From Sinomicrobium sp. (GTDB taxonomy: Bacteria; Bacteroidota; Bacteroidia; Flavobacteriales; Flavobacteriaceae), in the NCBI GenBank assembly GCA_029266035.1, contig JAJUFH010000011.1:20180-84179 (forward strand): 64,000 bases of DNA. The letters run 5' to 3'. The position numbers and the translations under genes are program-made. Below the pieces are notes generated by a model. That model saw only the letters and a program-made list of their open reading frames with translations, was not told the origin of the DNA and did no database searches. This document shows, one piece after another, positions 33,635 to 43,279 of the stretch. Every line of letters starts with the position of its first letter. Positions within the stretch are counted from its first letter, which is position 1.

Positions 33635-34204
33635 AATGATATAGACATAAAACATAATCTGACTTGAATACCCACATCCCCTCGTCTTCACATCTCCAAG
33701 TCTCCGTGTCAACAAAACCCGTCCTTCATTTTGTCTTGACACAAAACGAAGCAAAAAGTCAAGAAGCCTTTAAGGAAATTTTCCCGGCACACCGGGAAAC
33801 CAGCTTAATTCCCACTCTCCCGACTTTGGTCGGGATAAGCTATGCTCTTTTCGCTATCGCGAACGCAATTACGCGGGAATTCAGCTTATTTCTGAAAAGA
33901 CTTCGAACTTAGGAAATATCGAACTGTGATTCGTGCAAAGCAAAAGAACAAAAATGCAAAAACACGAAAAAACATAAACAAATACCCACAGCTCCCCATC
34001 TCCAAGTCCCCTCATCTCCAACATTTTTAGTCGGTATGCGGTAAAATATTTGTATTATTGACCCCGTTATATACCGTAAACCGTATCCATAGAAATTGAA
34101 AATAGCATTTACACACTAATATAAGAAATTACCTCTCGCGTGTACATAGGTGTTATAAGGTTGGTTTTATAAAATAAGCCGGCAAGGGAAAGAGTTGAAG
34201 AAAA
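33635..34204. other. 570-base repeat-rich spacer without a credible gene
   Basis: It holds a cluster of nested hairpins (33780-33887) flanked by two related segments (33667-33702 and 33981-34008) that share AATACCCACA and CATCTCCAAGTC. The 82-codon open frame at 33664-33912 is explained by the repeat DNA and is not called. The last 170 bases are AT-rich and must carry the promoter of the sigma factor gene; no clear TAnnTTTG box is seen. Confidence 0.6.
33780..33887. repeat. REP-like nested hairpin element
   Basis: Two perfect hairpins, TTTCCCGG-CACA-CCGGGAAA (33780-33799) and TCCCGAC-TTTG-GTCGGGA (33818-33835), are followed by a tcgcgaacgc-rich stretch. An outer pair, AGCTTAATTCCC (33802-33813) and GGGAATTCAGCT (33875-33886), can close over the second hairpin with one mismatch. 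The pattern fits a short non-coding mobile or REP-type element. Confidence 0.6.
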
Positions 34205-34819
34205 TTGTTTACCTTGTCCAGCACTAATTTCCAATTGAATTTGCAAACAAACCGCTTAAATAATTTTTTTTTTATCAGTCAGCTGAAAAAGGGAGAAACA
34301 GCAGCTTTTGAGACACTATTTCATCTTTACTTTGAAAAGTTGCATTACTTTGCCTCCAGCTATATCGGAAATTCGGAAGATGCCCGCGAAATCGTACAGA
34401 ATACATTTTACAAACTGTGGAAGAAAAAAAACGAGCTCACCAGTGATACCAATCTGAACTCTTACCTTTTTTCCATAGTCAAAAACGAATGCCTCGACTA
34501 TTTCAAACACCAAAAAGTGAAACGCCAGTACAGAGAAGAAATAGAAAGGGAACAGATGACTATATTGGAACATTCCCTCAACGACGATCCGAGTATGCTG
34601 TATATAGAACAGGAGCTTTCCTTGAAAGTAAACAGGCTTATCGACCAGCTTCCTCCGTCATGTCGACAAATTTTTATCAAAAGTCGGTTTGAAGGACTCA
34701 AATATGTTGAGATCGCCCACGAGCTGAACATCTCTCCTAAAACCGTTGAGAATCAGATATCCAAAGCCCTTAGATTTCTCAGAAATGAGCTCAGAGAATA
34801 CCTCACTATACTGCTCTAA
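34205..34819 (+). CDS. ECF RNA polymerase sigma factor (Bacteroidota family)
   Basis: 204 residues. Region 2 is visible in LYFEKLHYFASSYIGNSEDA and REIVQNTFYKLWKKK, and region 4 in DQLPPSCRQIFIKSRFEGLK and YVEIAHELNISPKTVE. It should direct transcription of the following SusCD genes when released by the FecR protein encoded 66 bases downstream. There is no ATG in the right place: TTG at 34205 or a nearby TTG (34214) is the likely start. Confidence 0.9.
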   Translation: MFTLSSTNFQLNLQTNRLNNFFFISQLKKGETAAFETLFHLYFEKLHYFASSYIGNSEDAREIVQNTFYKLWKKKNELTSDTNLNSYLFSIVKNECLDYFKHQKVKRQYREEIEREQMTILEHSLNDDPSMLYIEQELSLKVNRLIDQLPPSCRQIFIKSRFEGLKYVEIAHELNISPKTVENQISKALRFLRNELREYLTILL

Positions 34820-34885
34820 AACAGAATTCGCAAAAAAAAATATTTAACGTAGGGGTAATCATATTCTAAATCGTTCTTAATATAT

Positions 34886-35848
34886 ATGGACGAGAAAGAT
34901 ATTTTACAATTCATTGCAGGAAAAGGTGACCGGAACTTCCGGGCAAAGGTTGTTTTATGGATTAAGGCTTCCCGAGAAAATCAGTTATATTTCAATCAAC
35001 TGAAAGCAAAACAGGTTGCGCATTTTCAATCTAGAACCAAAATCGATATTCCTGTCGAATGGCACAGGTTTATGACTCGAACCAAAAAACACCGAATGAG
35101 ATATTACGGTATGACCGCTGCCATGATTACCATCCTACTGAGCCTTACAACTTTGCTGGTCACTTCCAAACTGGAAGAAGGTGAACAATATATGGCATAT
35201 AATACCAGATCAACTGAACAAAAAGATTTTATACTTCCTGATGGTAGTAAGGTAACTTTAAATTCTGAAAGCAGTCTAAAAATAGTGCCAGGTTTTAACG
35301 ATGCTACCCGCACCGTGAGACTAAACGGAGAAGCATTTTTCGAGGTCACCCACAACAAAACCCGGCCATTTATTGTAGAAACCCAAAATGGTCTCAAAAT
35401 AAAAGTACTGGGAACGAGTTTTAACGTAAAAGCTTACAAAGAAAATGCTGCGGTAGAAACCACTTTGGTCACCGGAAAAGTGGAACTTTACGAAAAGGAT
35501 AGTACTACTCCTTCAGCAATACTATCCCCGGAACAACAAGCCATTTTTGATCCTAAAAAACGGAATATAAGTGTGGAACAGGTTTCTACCTCGTCGATTA
35601 CCTCTTGGAAGGAGGGAATACTCACTTTCGACAATAGTCCGCTACTCAATGTGGTCAAAGATATCGAAAGATGGTACGGGGTTTCCATCCAGATTATTTC
35701 TCCGGAACTCAAAAGTTATTCCTTTTCGGGAAAATTTCTCAGGAAATACAGTGTAGAACAAGTTATGAACATTCTAAAAACATCATCACCAATATATTAT
35801 ACTTATGACAGGAAAAAAAATATCATCAGCATAGAACAACGCAGATAA
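34886..35848 (+). CDS. FecR-family anti-sigma factor
   Basis: 320 residues with a cytoplasmic N-terminus, one membrane helix at about 71-93 and a periplasmic FecR domain (FILPDGSKVTLNSESSLKI, FFEVTHNKTRPFIVET, VKVLGTSFNVKAY-type core). The C-terminal part (about 250-320) is a DUF4974-like domain that receives a signal from the SusC N-terminal STN domain. It holds the ECF sigma factor until the transporter reports substrate. A terminator hairpin follows. Confidence 0.92.
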   Translation: MDEKDILQFIAGKGDRNFRAKVVLWIKASRENQLYFNQLKAKQVAHFQSRTKIDIPVEWHRFMTRTKKHRMRYYGMTAAMITILLSLTTLLVTSKLEEGEQYMAYNTRSTEQKDFILPDGSKVTLNSESSLKIVPGFNDATRTVRLNGEAFFEVTHNKTRPFIVETQNGLKIKVLGTSFNVKAYKENAAVETTLVTGKVELYEKDSTTPSAILSPEQQAIFDPKKRNISVEQVSTSSITSWKEGILTFDNSPLLNVVKDIERWYGVSIQIISPELKSYSFSGKFLRKYSVEQVMNILKTSSPIYYTYDRKKNIISIEQRR

Positions 35849-35858
35849 AACTGAAAAA

Positions 35859-35880
35859 GGGAAGTGCGGTAACACTTCCC
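35859..35880 (+). terminator. Hairpin terminator between FecR and SusC genes
   Basis: GGGAAGTG-CGGTAA-CACTTCCC, eight perfect pairs with a six-base loop, ten bases after the fecR stop. It is preceded by AAAAA and followed by an A/T-rich run without a strong T-tract. It separates the constitutive sigma/anti-sigma unit from the induced SusCD unit. Confidence 0.7.
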
Positions 35881-35939
35881 TATAAATAAGGATTCGAATT
35901 GCTAAAGGACATTTAACAATCAAAAAACCGCTTAAAATT

Positions 35940-38900
35940 ATGAAAAAAAAACAACTCGGTATGCAACGGGCTACCTCATGGTGGTTCCGCCCAAACGCAC
36001 TATTCCGTATTATGAAGATCTATTCCCTACTTTTATGTCTCACCATCGTCCGAATATCCGCATGGGCTCCATCTGCATACGGGCAACAGGTGAAACTCGA
36101 ACAAAAGAAGATCTCGCTGAAAGAAGTGTTAAGTAACATTGAAAAACAAACGGATTACATTTTTTTCTACAATAACAAAATAGTAAATGAACAGCTGAAG
36201 ATAAATGTTTCCATCAACAGCAATGATATTAAAAAAGTACTTAAAACAGTACTACGGAATACAGATATCAAGTTCAGTATTCTCAGTAGAAGTATCGTAT
36301 TGTACACGGACATGTCTGAAATTCCACCTACAAAAGACGGCTTGCCATACAACGATTCGGACCTCCAAAAAATGATATCTATAAAAACCGTTGGGCAAGA
36401 CCCGCTCAGCATTACCGGAACGGTACTCGACGATACGGGTGTACCCCTCCCCGGGGTCAATATCCTTGTCCGGGGTACTACCACGGGAACTCAAACCGAT
36501 TTTGACGGTAATTTCAACATCAATGTCAATAAAGGCGATATACTCGAACTCACATACATTGGTTTTAAAACAGAACTTATTACCATAGACGGAAGCCGCA
36601 CCCATTTTTCTATTCGTCTGAAACCTGAAGCCGACCAGCTCGGCGAGGTCATTGTGGTAGCTTACAACAGTCAGAGCAAGGCTTCTTATACCGGAGCTGC
36701 GGTAAATGTGGATATGGTAAAACTGGAAGAGTCTCCTCTCCCCTCCTTTCAGGAAAGCCTGCAAGGAAATGTAGCCGGGGTGCAGATGTCTACGCAAAGT
36801 GGGCAACCAGGTGCCGCCCCCAATGTCCGTATCCGTGGAATAGGCTCCATAAACGCTGGTTCTGACCCGCTATATGTTGTTGACGGGATTCCGGTAATCT
36901 CTGGTAATATCGCCCGGATAGCCACCAGTTCCAATACAATAGCCGGACTCAATCCCAAAGATATCGCTTCCGTAACGGTACTGAAAGATGCTTCAGCCAC
37001 AGCCATCTACGGTTCGAGGGGGGCAAACGGGGTGATCTTGATTACCACCAAAAAAGGTCGTACGGGAAAAACTACCTTCGATTTCAGTACCCAGTACGGG
37101 ATTAGCAACATGATACTTCCTGATCGGTTAAAACCTCTGCGCACCAACCAGTTATCTGAGTTACTGGTTGAAGCCCGTGTCAATTCCGGCGAAAACCTTA
37201 CCGATGCAGAAAATTATATCTATAGTCAGATCAACAGGGATGTCAATACCGATTGGGTCGATGTTATCACTAGAAACGGACAGTATAAACAATACAATCT
37301 CAGTGCCACCGGAGGAAATGAAAAGACTACTTTTTACTCTTCAATCGGCTTATTTGAACAAGAAGGGGTCATTATAGGTATAGATTATAAGAAACTCAAT
37401 GCCAAGCTCAACGTAACCCACCAAGCTACCGACAAGCTAAAGATCGATTTCGGGGTATCGGCCAGCCATCAAAAACTTCACACCAATAGCGATGCAGGTA
37501 GTGCTGCCAACCCGGTAAGGGCACTGTTCAGAGTGGTTCCCTGGGAACCTGTTTACAACGAAGATGGAACATATAATACCGATATCCTACTTACATACAA
37601 CCCAGTAGGGATGGTAAAAGAGAACATCCGTGAGACCAAACTCTACGGTATCATCGGAAACCTCGGACTTACCTATAACTTTACCGACAACCTCAGTTTT
37701 GAAACCAAAGGCAATATTGACTTTAATCTCGCCGACGAATTCCAGTACGACAATCCGTATTTTGGTGCAGGGCGGAATAATGGCGGACGAGGGCAGGCTT
37801 ATGACAACAAGATCATCAATTTCAATATTACCAACCTGCTCAAGTACCGATGGCAGATAAGCGAAAACCATAACCTGAATTTTATACTCGGACAGGAAGC
37901 ACAAAAAATAACTCGAAGTTCTGTATATGCCGATGCCAGCAATTACGGTGCCCCTGGCCTTACTACATTGGAAAATGCATCAGTATACCAAGAGGCTTCC
38001 AGCAGTGAGACCGCTTCTTCCTTAGCCTCTTATTTCTTTAATATAAACTACGGCTATAAAAACAAATATATTTTCAACGTCACCGCCAGAAGGGATGGTT
38101 CGTCTAGGTTTGGGTCTGAGGTTCGCTATGCCAACTTCGGCTCTGTTGGAGTGGCCTGGAATATCAGTTCGGAGGATTTTATGGATGATGTTCAATTTGT
38201 GAACAGCCTCAAATTCAGGAGTAGTTATGGTATAAACGGTAACCAGGAAATCGGGGATTTCGCTTCGCGGGGCCTCTATGCCACCGGAGAAGATTATAAT
38301 GGAGAACCCGGATATGCCTACAGCCAGCAGTCTAACCCCCTGCTCACCTGGGAAAAGAACAAACCCTTCAATGTAGGGCTCGATTTTGGTCTGTTCAATC
38401 GTCTTAGTGGTACCGTAGAATACTACACCCGAAAGACTACCGACCTCCTTTTTGAAGTACCCATATCAGCTACCAACGGGCTTACCAGCTACCTAGCGAA
38501 TATCGGAGAGATGAAAAACTCGGGATGGGAAGTTTCATTGAACTCCATCAATATCGAAAATCTGGAAGGTTTCGGGTGGACCACCAACCTCAATTTTACT
38601 TCCAACAAAAACGAGATCACCAAACTACAGGACGACAATGCCATAGTAGACGGACAGTATATCAGGGAGATTGGCGACGATTTCTATACCTTCTATATGC
38701 CTGGATATGCAGGTGTTGATCCTGATAACGGAGACGCCTTGTGGTATGTAGACGAGACCAAAACCGCCACTACCAACCGATATTCCGAAGCACAGCCTTT
38801 TAAACAGGGAAGCGCACTGCCGAAATTCTATGCCGGGCTTACCAATAGCTTTACCTATAAGAACTTCGGCCTTTCTTTCCTGCTTTACCTGAATTATGGC

Positions 38901-39329
38901 AACAAGGTCTACGACAGCTGGGGAAGGTATACTAACAGCGACGGTAGTGCCGGCCTGAACGATAGGGGAAACATGACGCAGAACATCTACGGCAACAGAT
39001 GGCAACAGCCAGGTGATATTACCGATGTGCCCAAAATGATGTGGGGAAATACCCAGTCAGGAACCTCTACCCAGCACTCCACCCGTTTTCTTTATGATGG
39101 TACCTATATAAGACTGCGAGATATCACCCTCTCTTACAACCTTCCGGAAAGCCTTACCGAGACCCTGTCGATCAGCAGCCTCCGTTTTTATGTAAAAACA
39201 ACCAATATGCTCACTTGGGTCAGGGACAGTAAAATAGAAGTAGACCCCGAAGTGGGTATCGACGGTCGATCGGATCTCCGTATCCCGATTTCCAAACAGT
39301 TCCTTTTCGGAGTTGATCTCTCATTCTAA
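35940..39329 (+). CDS. SusC/RagA-family TonB-dependent outer-membrane transporter with STN domain
   Basis: 1,129 residues. The long N-terminus has a signal peptide with the hydrophobic stretch IYSLLLCLTIVRISAWAPSA. It is followed by an STN signalling domain (SLKEVLSNIEKQTDYIFFYN), a carboxypeptidase-D-like domain (GTVLDDTGVPLPGVNILVRG), the plug (NVRIRGIGSINAGSDPLYVV, then DGIPV) and a 22-strand barrel. It imports a SusD-captured substrate using TonB energy, and the STN domain reports to the FecR protein just upstream. Substrate is not visible from this protein; the downstream enzymes suggest peptides. Confidence 0.95.
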   Translation: MKKKQLGMQRATSWWFRPNALFRIMKIYSLLLCLTIVRISAWAPSAYGQQVKLEQKKISLKEVLSNIEKQTDYIFFYNNKIVNEQLKINVSINSNDIKKVLKTVLRNTDIKFSILSRSIVLYTDMSEIPPTKDGLPYNDSDLQKMISIKTVGQDPLSITGTVLDDTGVPLPGVNILVRGTTTGTQTDFDGNFNINVNKGDILELTYIGFKTELITIDGSRTHFSIRLKPEADQLGEVIVVAYNSQSKASYTGAAVNVDMVKLEESPLPSFQESLQGNVAGVQMSTQSGQPGAAPNVRIRGIGSINAGSDPLYVVDGIPVISGNIARIATSSNTIAGLNPKDIASVTVLKDASATAIYGSRGANGVILITTKKGRTGKTTFDFSTQYGISNMILPDRLKPLRTNQLSELLVEARVNSGENLTDAENYIYSQINRDVNTDWVDVITRNGQYKQYNLSATGGNEKTTFYSSIGLFEQEGVIIGIDYKKLNAKLNVTHQATDKLKIDFGVSASHQKLHTNSDAGSAANPVRALFRVVPWEPVYNEDGTYNTDILLTYNPVGMVKENIRETKLYGIIGNLGLTYNFTDNLSFETKGNIDFNLADEFQYDNPYFGAGRNNGGRGQAYDNKIINFNITNLLKYRWQISENHNLNFILGQEAQKITRSSVYADASNYGAPGLTTLENASVYQEASSSETASSLASYFFNINYGYKNKYIFNVTARRDGSSRFGSEVRYANFGSVGVAWNISSEDFMDDVQFVNSLKFRSSYGINGNQEIGDFASRGLYATGEDYNGEPGYAYSQQSNPLLTWEKNKPFNVGLDFGLFNRLSGTVEYYTRKTTDLLFEVPISATNGLTSYLANIGEMKNSGWEVSLNSINIENLEGFGWTTNLNFTSNKNEITKLQDDNAIVDGQYIREIGDDFYTFYMPGYAGVDPDNGDALWYVDETKTATTNRYSEAQPFKQGSALPKFYAGLTNSFTYKNFGLSFLLYLNYGNKVYDSWGRYTNSDGSAGLNDRGNMTQNIYGNRWQQPGDITDVPKMMWGNTQSGTSTQHSTRFLYDGTYIRLRDITLSYNLPESLTETLSISSLRFYVKTTNMLTWVRDSKIEVDPEVGIDGRSDLRIPISKQFLFGVDLSF

Positions 39330-39342
39330 AAATTGATAAGCC

Positions 39343-40761
39343 ATGATAACATTTATAAAAAACACCATCTGTTCACTACTCATCATACTGGTTGCCAGCT
39401 CCTGCGGTAGTGATTTTCTGGACATAGATCCCGAACAAAATATTTCGTCAGAACAGGCAATTACCGATCTCAACACCTTGCAGACCGCAATGAACGGGAT
39501 ATACAGCAAACTACAAAGCAGTGATTATTACGGACGCAGTATGTACATTATCCCCGAACTGATGGCAGATAACCTCTACTTGAGCTCCAGAAATACCGGG
39601 CGGTACCTCGATCACGAGAGTTTTGCGGTTACTGAGGAAGACTCCTATTCCAACGGATTATGGAACCAAATGTACGCAGTAATCGTAAATGCCACCAAGG
39701 CTATAGAAGGCGGCGAAAACCTTGTGCCTGTAACCGATGAACAGCAACAGGAAATAGACCAACTCGTAGGAGAAGCCTATGCACTCAGGGCACTTGCACA
39801 TTTCGATCTGGTCCGCCTCTTTGCACAACCCTATAACTTTACTTCGGATGCCACCCATAACGGGGTTCCTGTAATCTCTCGTTCCGAAGCCAATGAGATA
39901 GCACCCTCCCGCAATACGGTAAAAGAAGTATACGACCAGATAAACAGTGACCTAGAAACTGCAATCTTTAAAATGACAGAAGAACGGAAAAACGGCAAGT
40001 TCACCATCTATTCAGCGAAAGCACTTGCTGCAAGATCATATCTTTATCAGGAAAATTACGAAATGGCTATTACCCTCAGCACTGATGTTCTAAAAAACGG
40101 AGGATACACTCTCATTTCCAATAGCAATTATCCCGAACTGTGGAGTGAAGCCTTCAATTCCGAATCGATCTTTGAGGTGGTCAATACCGTTGCTGACAAT
40201 GAAGGGAGCAACAGCCTAGGACATTTCTTTGATCCCACAGGTTATGCCGATGCACTGGTACCGGAGGAGCTTTACGTGCTATATGACAGCGACGACGCCC
40301 GTCGTCAGGAAACCATTCGTCAGGGTTCCAAGACAGGGGCCGAAGACGATGCCCTGTTTGTGCATAAATTTCCGAATGGGACCTCATGGGACGACAATAC
40401 GAAAGTCCTTCGCCTGGCCGAACAATATCTCATCAGAGCAGAAGCTTATGCCAAAACCGGGAAACCAGAGCTAGCGCAGGACGATCTGATGACCGTGATT
40501 AATCGGGCTGACCCTGATGCTGTCAGAATCAGTGAAAGTGGACAACCCTTAATAGATCGAATCCTTGAAGAACGCAGAAAGGAGTTGGCCTTTGAGGGAC
40601 ACAGACTGTTTGACCTCAACCGCAACAAAAAGGACGTACGTATCATACAAAGTGAAAATGTGCTGGAAGTAACTTATCCCAACGACAAGTTTATCCTTCC
40701 GATCCCTCTGGACGAGATCAATGCTAATCCCAGCATCAAACCACAAAATCCAGGATATTGA
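39343..40761 (+). CDS. SusD/RagB-family surface lipoprotein
   Basis: 472 residues with a lipobox cysteine at 21 (VASSCGSDFLDIDPEQ). The fold is shown by SSEQAITDLNTLQTAMNGIY, the TPR-like helices around GEAYALRALAHFDLVRLFAQ, and the C-terminal RILEERRKELAFEGHRLFDL. It forms the lid that captures nutrient over the SusC barrel. It lies 13 bases after susC, and its stop codon overlaps the start of the epimerase gene, so all four genes are likely one transcript. Confidence 0.95.
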   Translation: MITFIKNTICSLLIILVASSCGSDFLDIDPEQNISSEQAITDLNTLQTAMNGIYSKLQSSDYYGRSMYIIPELMADNLYLSSRNTGRYLDHESFAVTEEDSYSNGLWNQMYAVIVNATKAIEGGENLVPVTDEQQQEIDQLVGEAYALRALAHFDLVRLFAQPYNFTSDATHNGVPVISRSEANEIAPSRNTVKEVYDQINSDLETAIFKMTEERKNGKFTIYSAKALAARSYLYQENYEMAITLSTDVLKNGGYTLISNSNYPELWSEAFNSESIFEVVNTVADNEGSNSLGHFFDPTGYADALVPEELYVLYDSDDARRQETIRQGSKTGAEDDALFVHKFPNGTSWDDNTKVLRLAEQYLIRAEAYAKTGKPELAQDDLMTVINRADPDAVRISESGQPLIDRILEERRKELAFEGHRLFDLNRNKKDVRIIQSENVLEVTYPNDKFILPIPLDEINANPSIKPQNPGY

Positions 40762-41801
40762 TGATACAATTATCTCATAAAGCCTATACCCTACTGAAAA
40801 AACACCCCTTCCGCATTGCCTCAGGAATCCGAACTAGTACTCCTGCTGTTCTGGTCCGGCTGAAGTATGAGGGGGTGGAGGGTTTTGGGGAAGCATCCAT
40901 GCCTCCTCTTTACGGAGAAAGCATCGCCTCAGCCACCGCTTTTCTCTCGAAAATAGACCTTTCAGCTTTTAATGATCCTCTTTGTACAGAAGATATTCTC
41001 AGTTATATAAATGATGTTGTCCCGGGAAATCCTGCAGTCAAAGCTGCTATAGACATTGCCCTACACGATCTTACCGGAAAGTTGCTCAATATACCTATAC
41101 ACCAGTATTTCGGACTTTCGGCGAGATCATTACCAACCAGTAAGACCATTGGGATAGACCGTCCGGAAATTATACGGAAAAAGGTCAATGAGGCTTCCAA
41201 GTATAAATACCTCAAGGTAAAACTGGGTGGAGATAACGATCACGCAATCATTGAAGCGATTAGGAAGGAAACTGACAAACCTTTGTATATCGATGTAAAC
41301 CAGGGTTGGAAAGACCGGAATGAAGCACTCGAAAAAATACTGTGGCTCAAGGAAAAGGGAGCAATATTTATAGAACAACCTATGTCAAAAAATGCATTTT
41401 CCGATATGGAATGGCTGGCATCGAAATCTCCCCTCCCTATCGTTGGAGATGAAGGTATACAAAGGCTTCCGGATATTATCACAGCAAAGAACTTTTACCA
41501 TGGCGTCAATATCAAACTCATGAAATCGACAGGACTGAGAGAAGCCTTTATCATGGCGATGACTGCCAGAAAAGCTGGCCTTAAAGTATTATTGGGGTGT
41601 ATGTCGGAAACTTCCTGTGCCATAGCCGCTGCTTCCCAGCTCGGCACCCTGGCCGACTGGATCGATCTGGACGGCAATCTCGGAATTACCAACAACCCTT
41701 TTAAAGGACATATGCTCAAAAATGGTCTTATTATTCAGAACAAACTTCCAGGCATAGGCTTAAAAACTCCCCAATGGAATAAAATAATTACTAATGAATA
41801 A
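40761..41801 (+). CDS. Dipeptide epimerase (L-Ala-D/L-Glu epimerase-like, enolase superfamily)
   Basis: 346 residues. The enolase-superfamily active site is complete: K152-V-K154, metal ligands D178 (YIDVNQGW), E205 (FIEQPM) and D230 (VGDEG), and the second-face lysine K252 (VNIKLMKSTG). The D302-L-D304 motif near the C-terminus is the pair that binds the free amino group of dipeptides in L-Ala-D/L-Glu epimerases. It should invert one residue of a dipeptide in the cytoplasm, a step in murein peptide use. The ATG overlaps the susD stop by one base, and it overlaps the next gene by eight bases. Confidence 0.88.
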   Translation: MIQLSHKAYTLLKKHPFRIASGIRTSTPAVLVRLKYEGVEGFGEASMPPLYGESIASATAFLSKIDLSAFNDPLCTEDILSYINDVVPGNPAVKAAIDIALHDLTGKLLNIPIHQYFGLSARSLPTSKTIGIDRPEIIRKKVNEASKYKYLKVKLGGDNDHAIIEAIRKETDKPLYIDVNQGWKDRNEALEKILWLKEKGAIFIEQPMSKNAFSDMEWLASKSPLPIVGDEGIQRLPDIITAKNFYHGVNIKLMKSTGLREAFIMAMTARKAGLKVLLGCMSETSCAIAAASQLGTLADWIDLDGNLGITNNPFKGHMLKNGLIIQNKLPGIGLKTPQWNKIITNE

Positions 41802-43158
41802 AAGACATCTTATCTCTATGGGCAGCATTAGTGTCCTAACGCTACTCTTTTTGGCCTGTAACCCCATGCCCAAAGAGAAATCTCCAGCCACCAAAATAAA
41901 ATACGAACAGCAACTAGATAGCTTTTTTACAGCCCTCTACAAAAAAAAGATGTTTAACGGTGCAGTTGCCATTAAAAAAGAAGGAGAGCTCATTTTCAAA
42001 AAAGGGTACGGTCTCGCCAACTTACAACGACAAACTCCCTTCACTCCTGAGACAGCGATGGAAATTGCCTCAGTTTCCAAACAGTTTACGGCAGCCGCGA
42101 TAATGCTATTACAGCAACAGAAAATGCTCGATATTGATCGACCTGTCCAAGCGTACCTCGGAGTCGATTTTCCATATTCCCATATCACGATTCGCCACCT
42201 GCTTACCCATACTTCGGGACTTCCTGACTACGAACCGTATTTCCGACAACACTGGGATACTACCCGTATCGTACATAATGTAGATGTCATAACCTATTTT
42301 AGCACACAGAAACCTCAACTGGAAAGTACTCCCGGGACCAGGTACCACTATTCCAATTCCGGGTATCTATTTCTCGCTGAGGTGGTTAATAAGGTAAGCG
42401 AAAAATCTCTTGACCAATTTCTCAAAAAACATATTTTTAAACCGGCAGGAATGAATTCCAGCGGTTTTTATGAACGCGACAGCATTTGGCACCTAAAAGA
42501 TTACGCTCCAGGGTATTTGCTCGACACGGAAAATTGCAGCCTTGTTAAGCCCGAAACTCTTCCAGGAAAGTCTTACTATAACTTTCTCAGTGGTCGCTTA
42601 GGGCCAGGCAGGCTGTCTTCCACTGTAAATGACCTTATCAGATGGGATAGTATACTGTATACCGACAAACTCTTGAACGAAAAAAACAAGACCTTCTCAT
42701 TTACACCTCACCCACCATCTATCGACGATTCCGATTACGGATTTGGATGGCATATACAGGAAAATGACAGCTTAGGGAAAATCGTATACCACACTGGAAG
42801 CTGGGCAGGGAACCTGTCTTATATAAAACGGTTTACCTCATCCCACAGCCTTATAATATTACTCAATAACACCCACGAAACCAACCACATGAAACACATA
42901 CGTACAGCACTGGACCGATTTGTAAGTGGTGGTCCATTAATACTGCCAAAACCCAAAATTTCCGATCTGCTGCAAAAGGAGATCTGCTCTCTTGACAAGA
43001 ATAAGATCACCGAATGGGCAAACAGGAATAGGAATGCAGAATGGGATTTGAAAACTCTTTCCGAACTGGAAAAGAAATACGAGGATAAAGGGGATAAAAA
43101 AAAAGCTGAACTGGTAAAACAGTTACTCAGTGCCCGGGCAAACATTCCTGCTCCTTGA
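41794..43158 (+). CDS. Lipid-anchored serine hydrolase of the beta-lactamase/DD-peptidase (S12) family
   Basis: 454 residues, lipoprotein with Cys22 in LFLACNPMP. The active-site motifs are S93-V-S-K96, a YSN triad near residue 185 (RYHYSNSGYLF) and HTG near 333 (VYHTGSWAG). This is the S12 pattern of class C beta-lactamases, DD-peptidases and D-aminopeptidases. In this operon, a D-amino-acid peptidase acting on peptides at the cell surface or in the periplasm is more likely than antibiotic resistance. The C-terminal extension of about 60 charged residues is helical and unassigned. It overlaps the epimerase gene by eight bases. Confidence 0.88.
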   Translation: MNKRHLISMGSISVLTLLFLACNPMPKEKSPATKIKYEQQLDSFFTALYKKKMFNGAVAIKKEGELIFKKGYGLANLQRQTPFTPETAMEIASVSKQFTAAAIMLLQQQKMLDIDRPVQAYLGVDFPYSHITIRHLLTHTSGLPDYEPYFRQHWDTTRIVHNVDVITYFSTQKPQLESTPGTRYHYSNSGYLFLAEVVNKVSEKSLDQFLKKHIFKPAGMNSSGFYERDSIWHLKDYAPGYLLDTENCSLVKPETLPGKSYYNFLSGRLGPGRLSSTVNDLIRWDSILYTDKLLNEKNKTFSFTPHPPSIDDSDYGFGWHIQENDSLGKIVYHTGSWAGNLSYIKRFTSSHSLIILLNNTHETNHMKHIRTALDRFVSGGPLILPKPKISDLLQKEICSLDKNKITEWANRNRNAEWDLKTLSELEKKYEDKGDKKKAELVKQLLSARANIPAP

Positions 43159-43279
43159 TTACCTCCAGCACCCCAACATACAGAACTTCTCTCTATGGAT
43201 ATCCTATCTTTGACATAGTCCGTTGGACTTTATACAACAAAATATTCGTATTATTGTCTGCTTTTTACACTGTAACGCC

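Noticed and set aside
33664..33912. 82-codon forward frame in the repeat-rich spacer
   Set aside because: It reads through nested hairpins and degenerate repeats and has no domain, start context or upstream promoter.
41794..43158. Reading the serine hydrolase as a beta-lactamase resistance gene
   Set aside because: The S-x-x-K, YSN and HTG motifs are shared with DD-peptidases and D-aminopeptidases, and the operon partners point to peptide processing.
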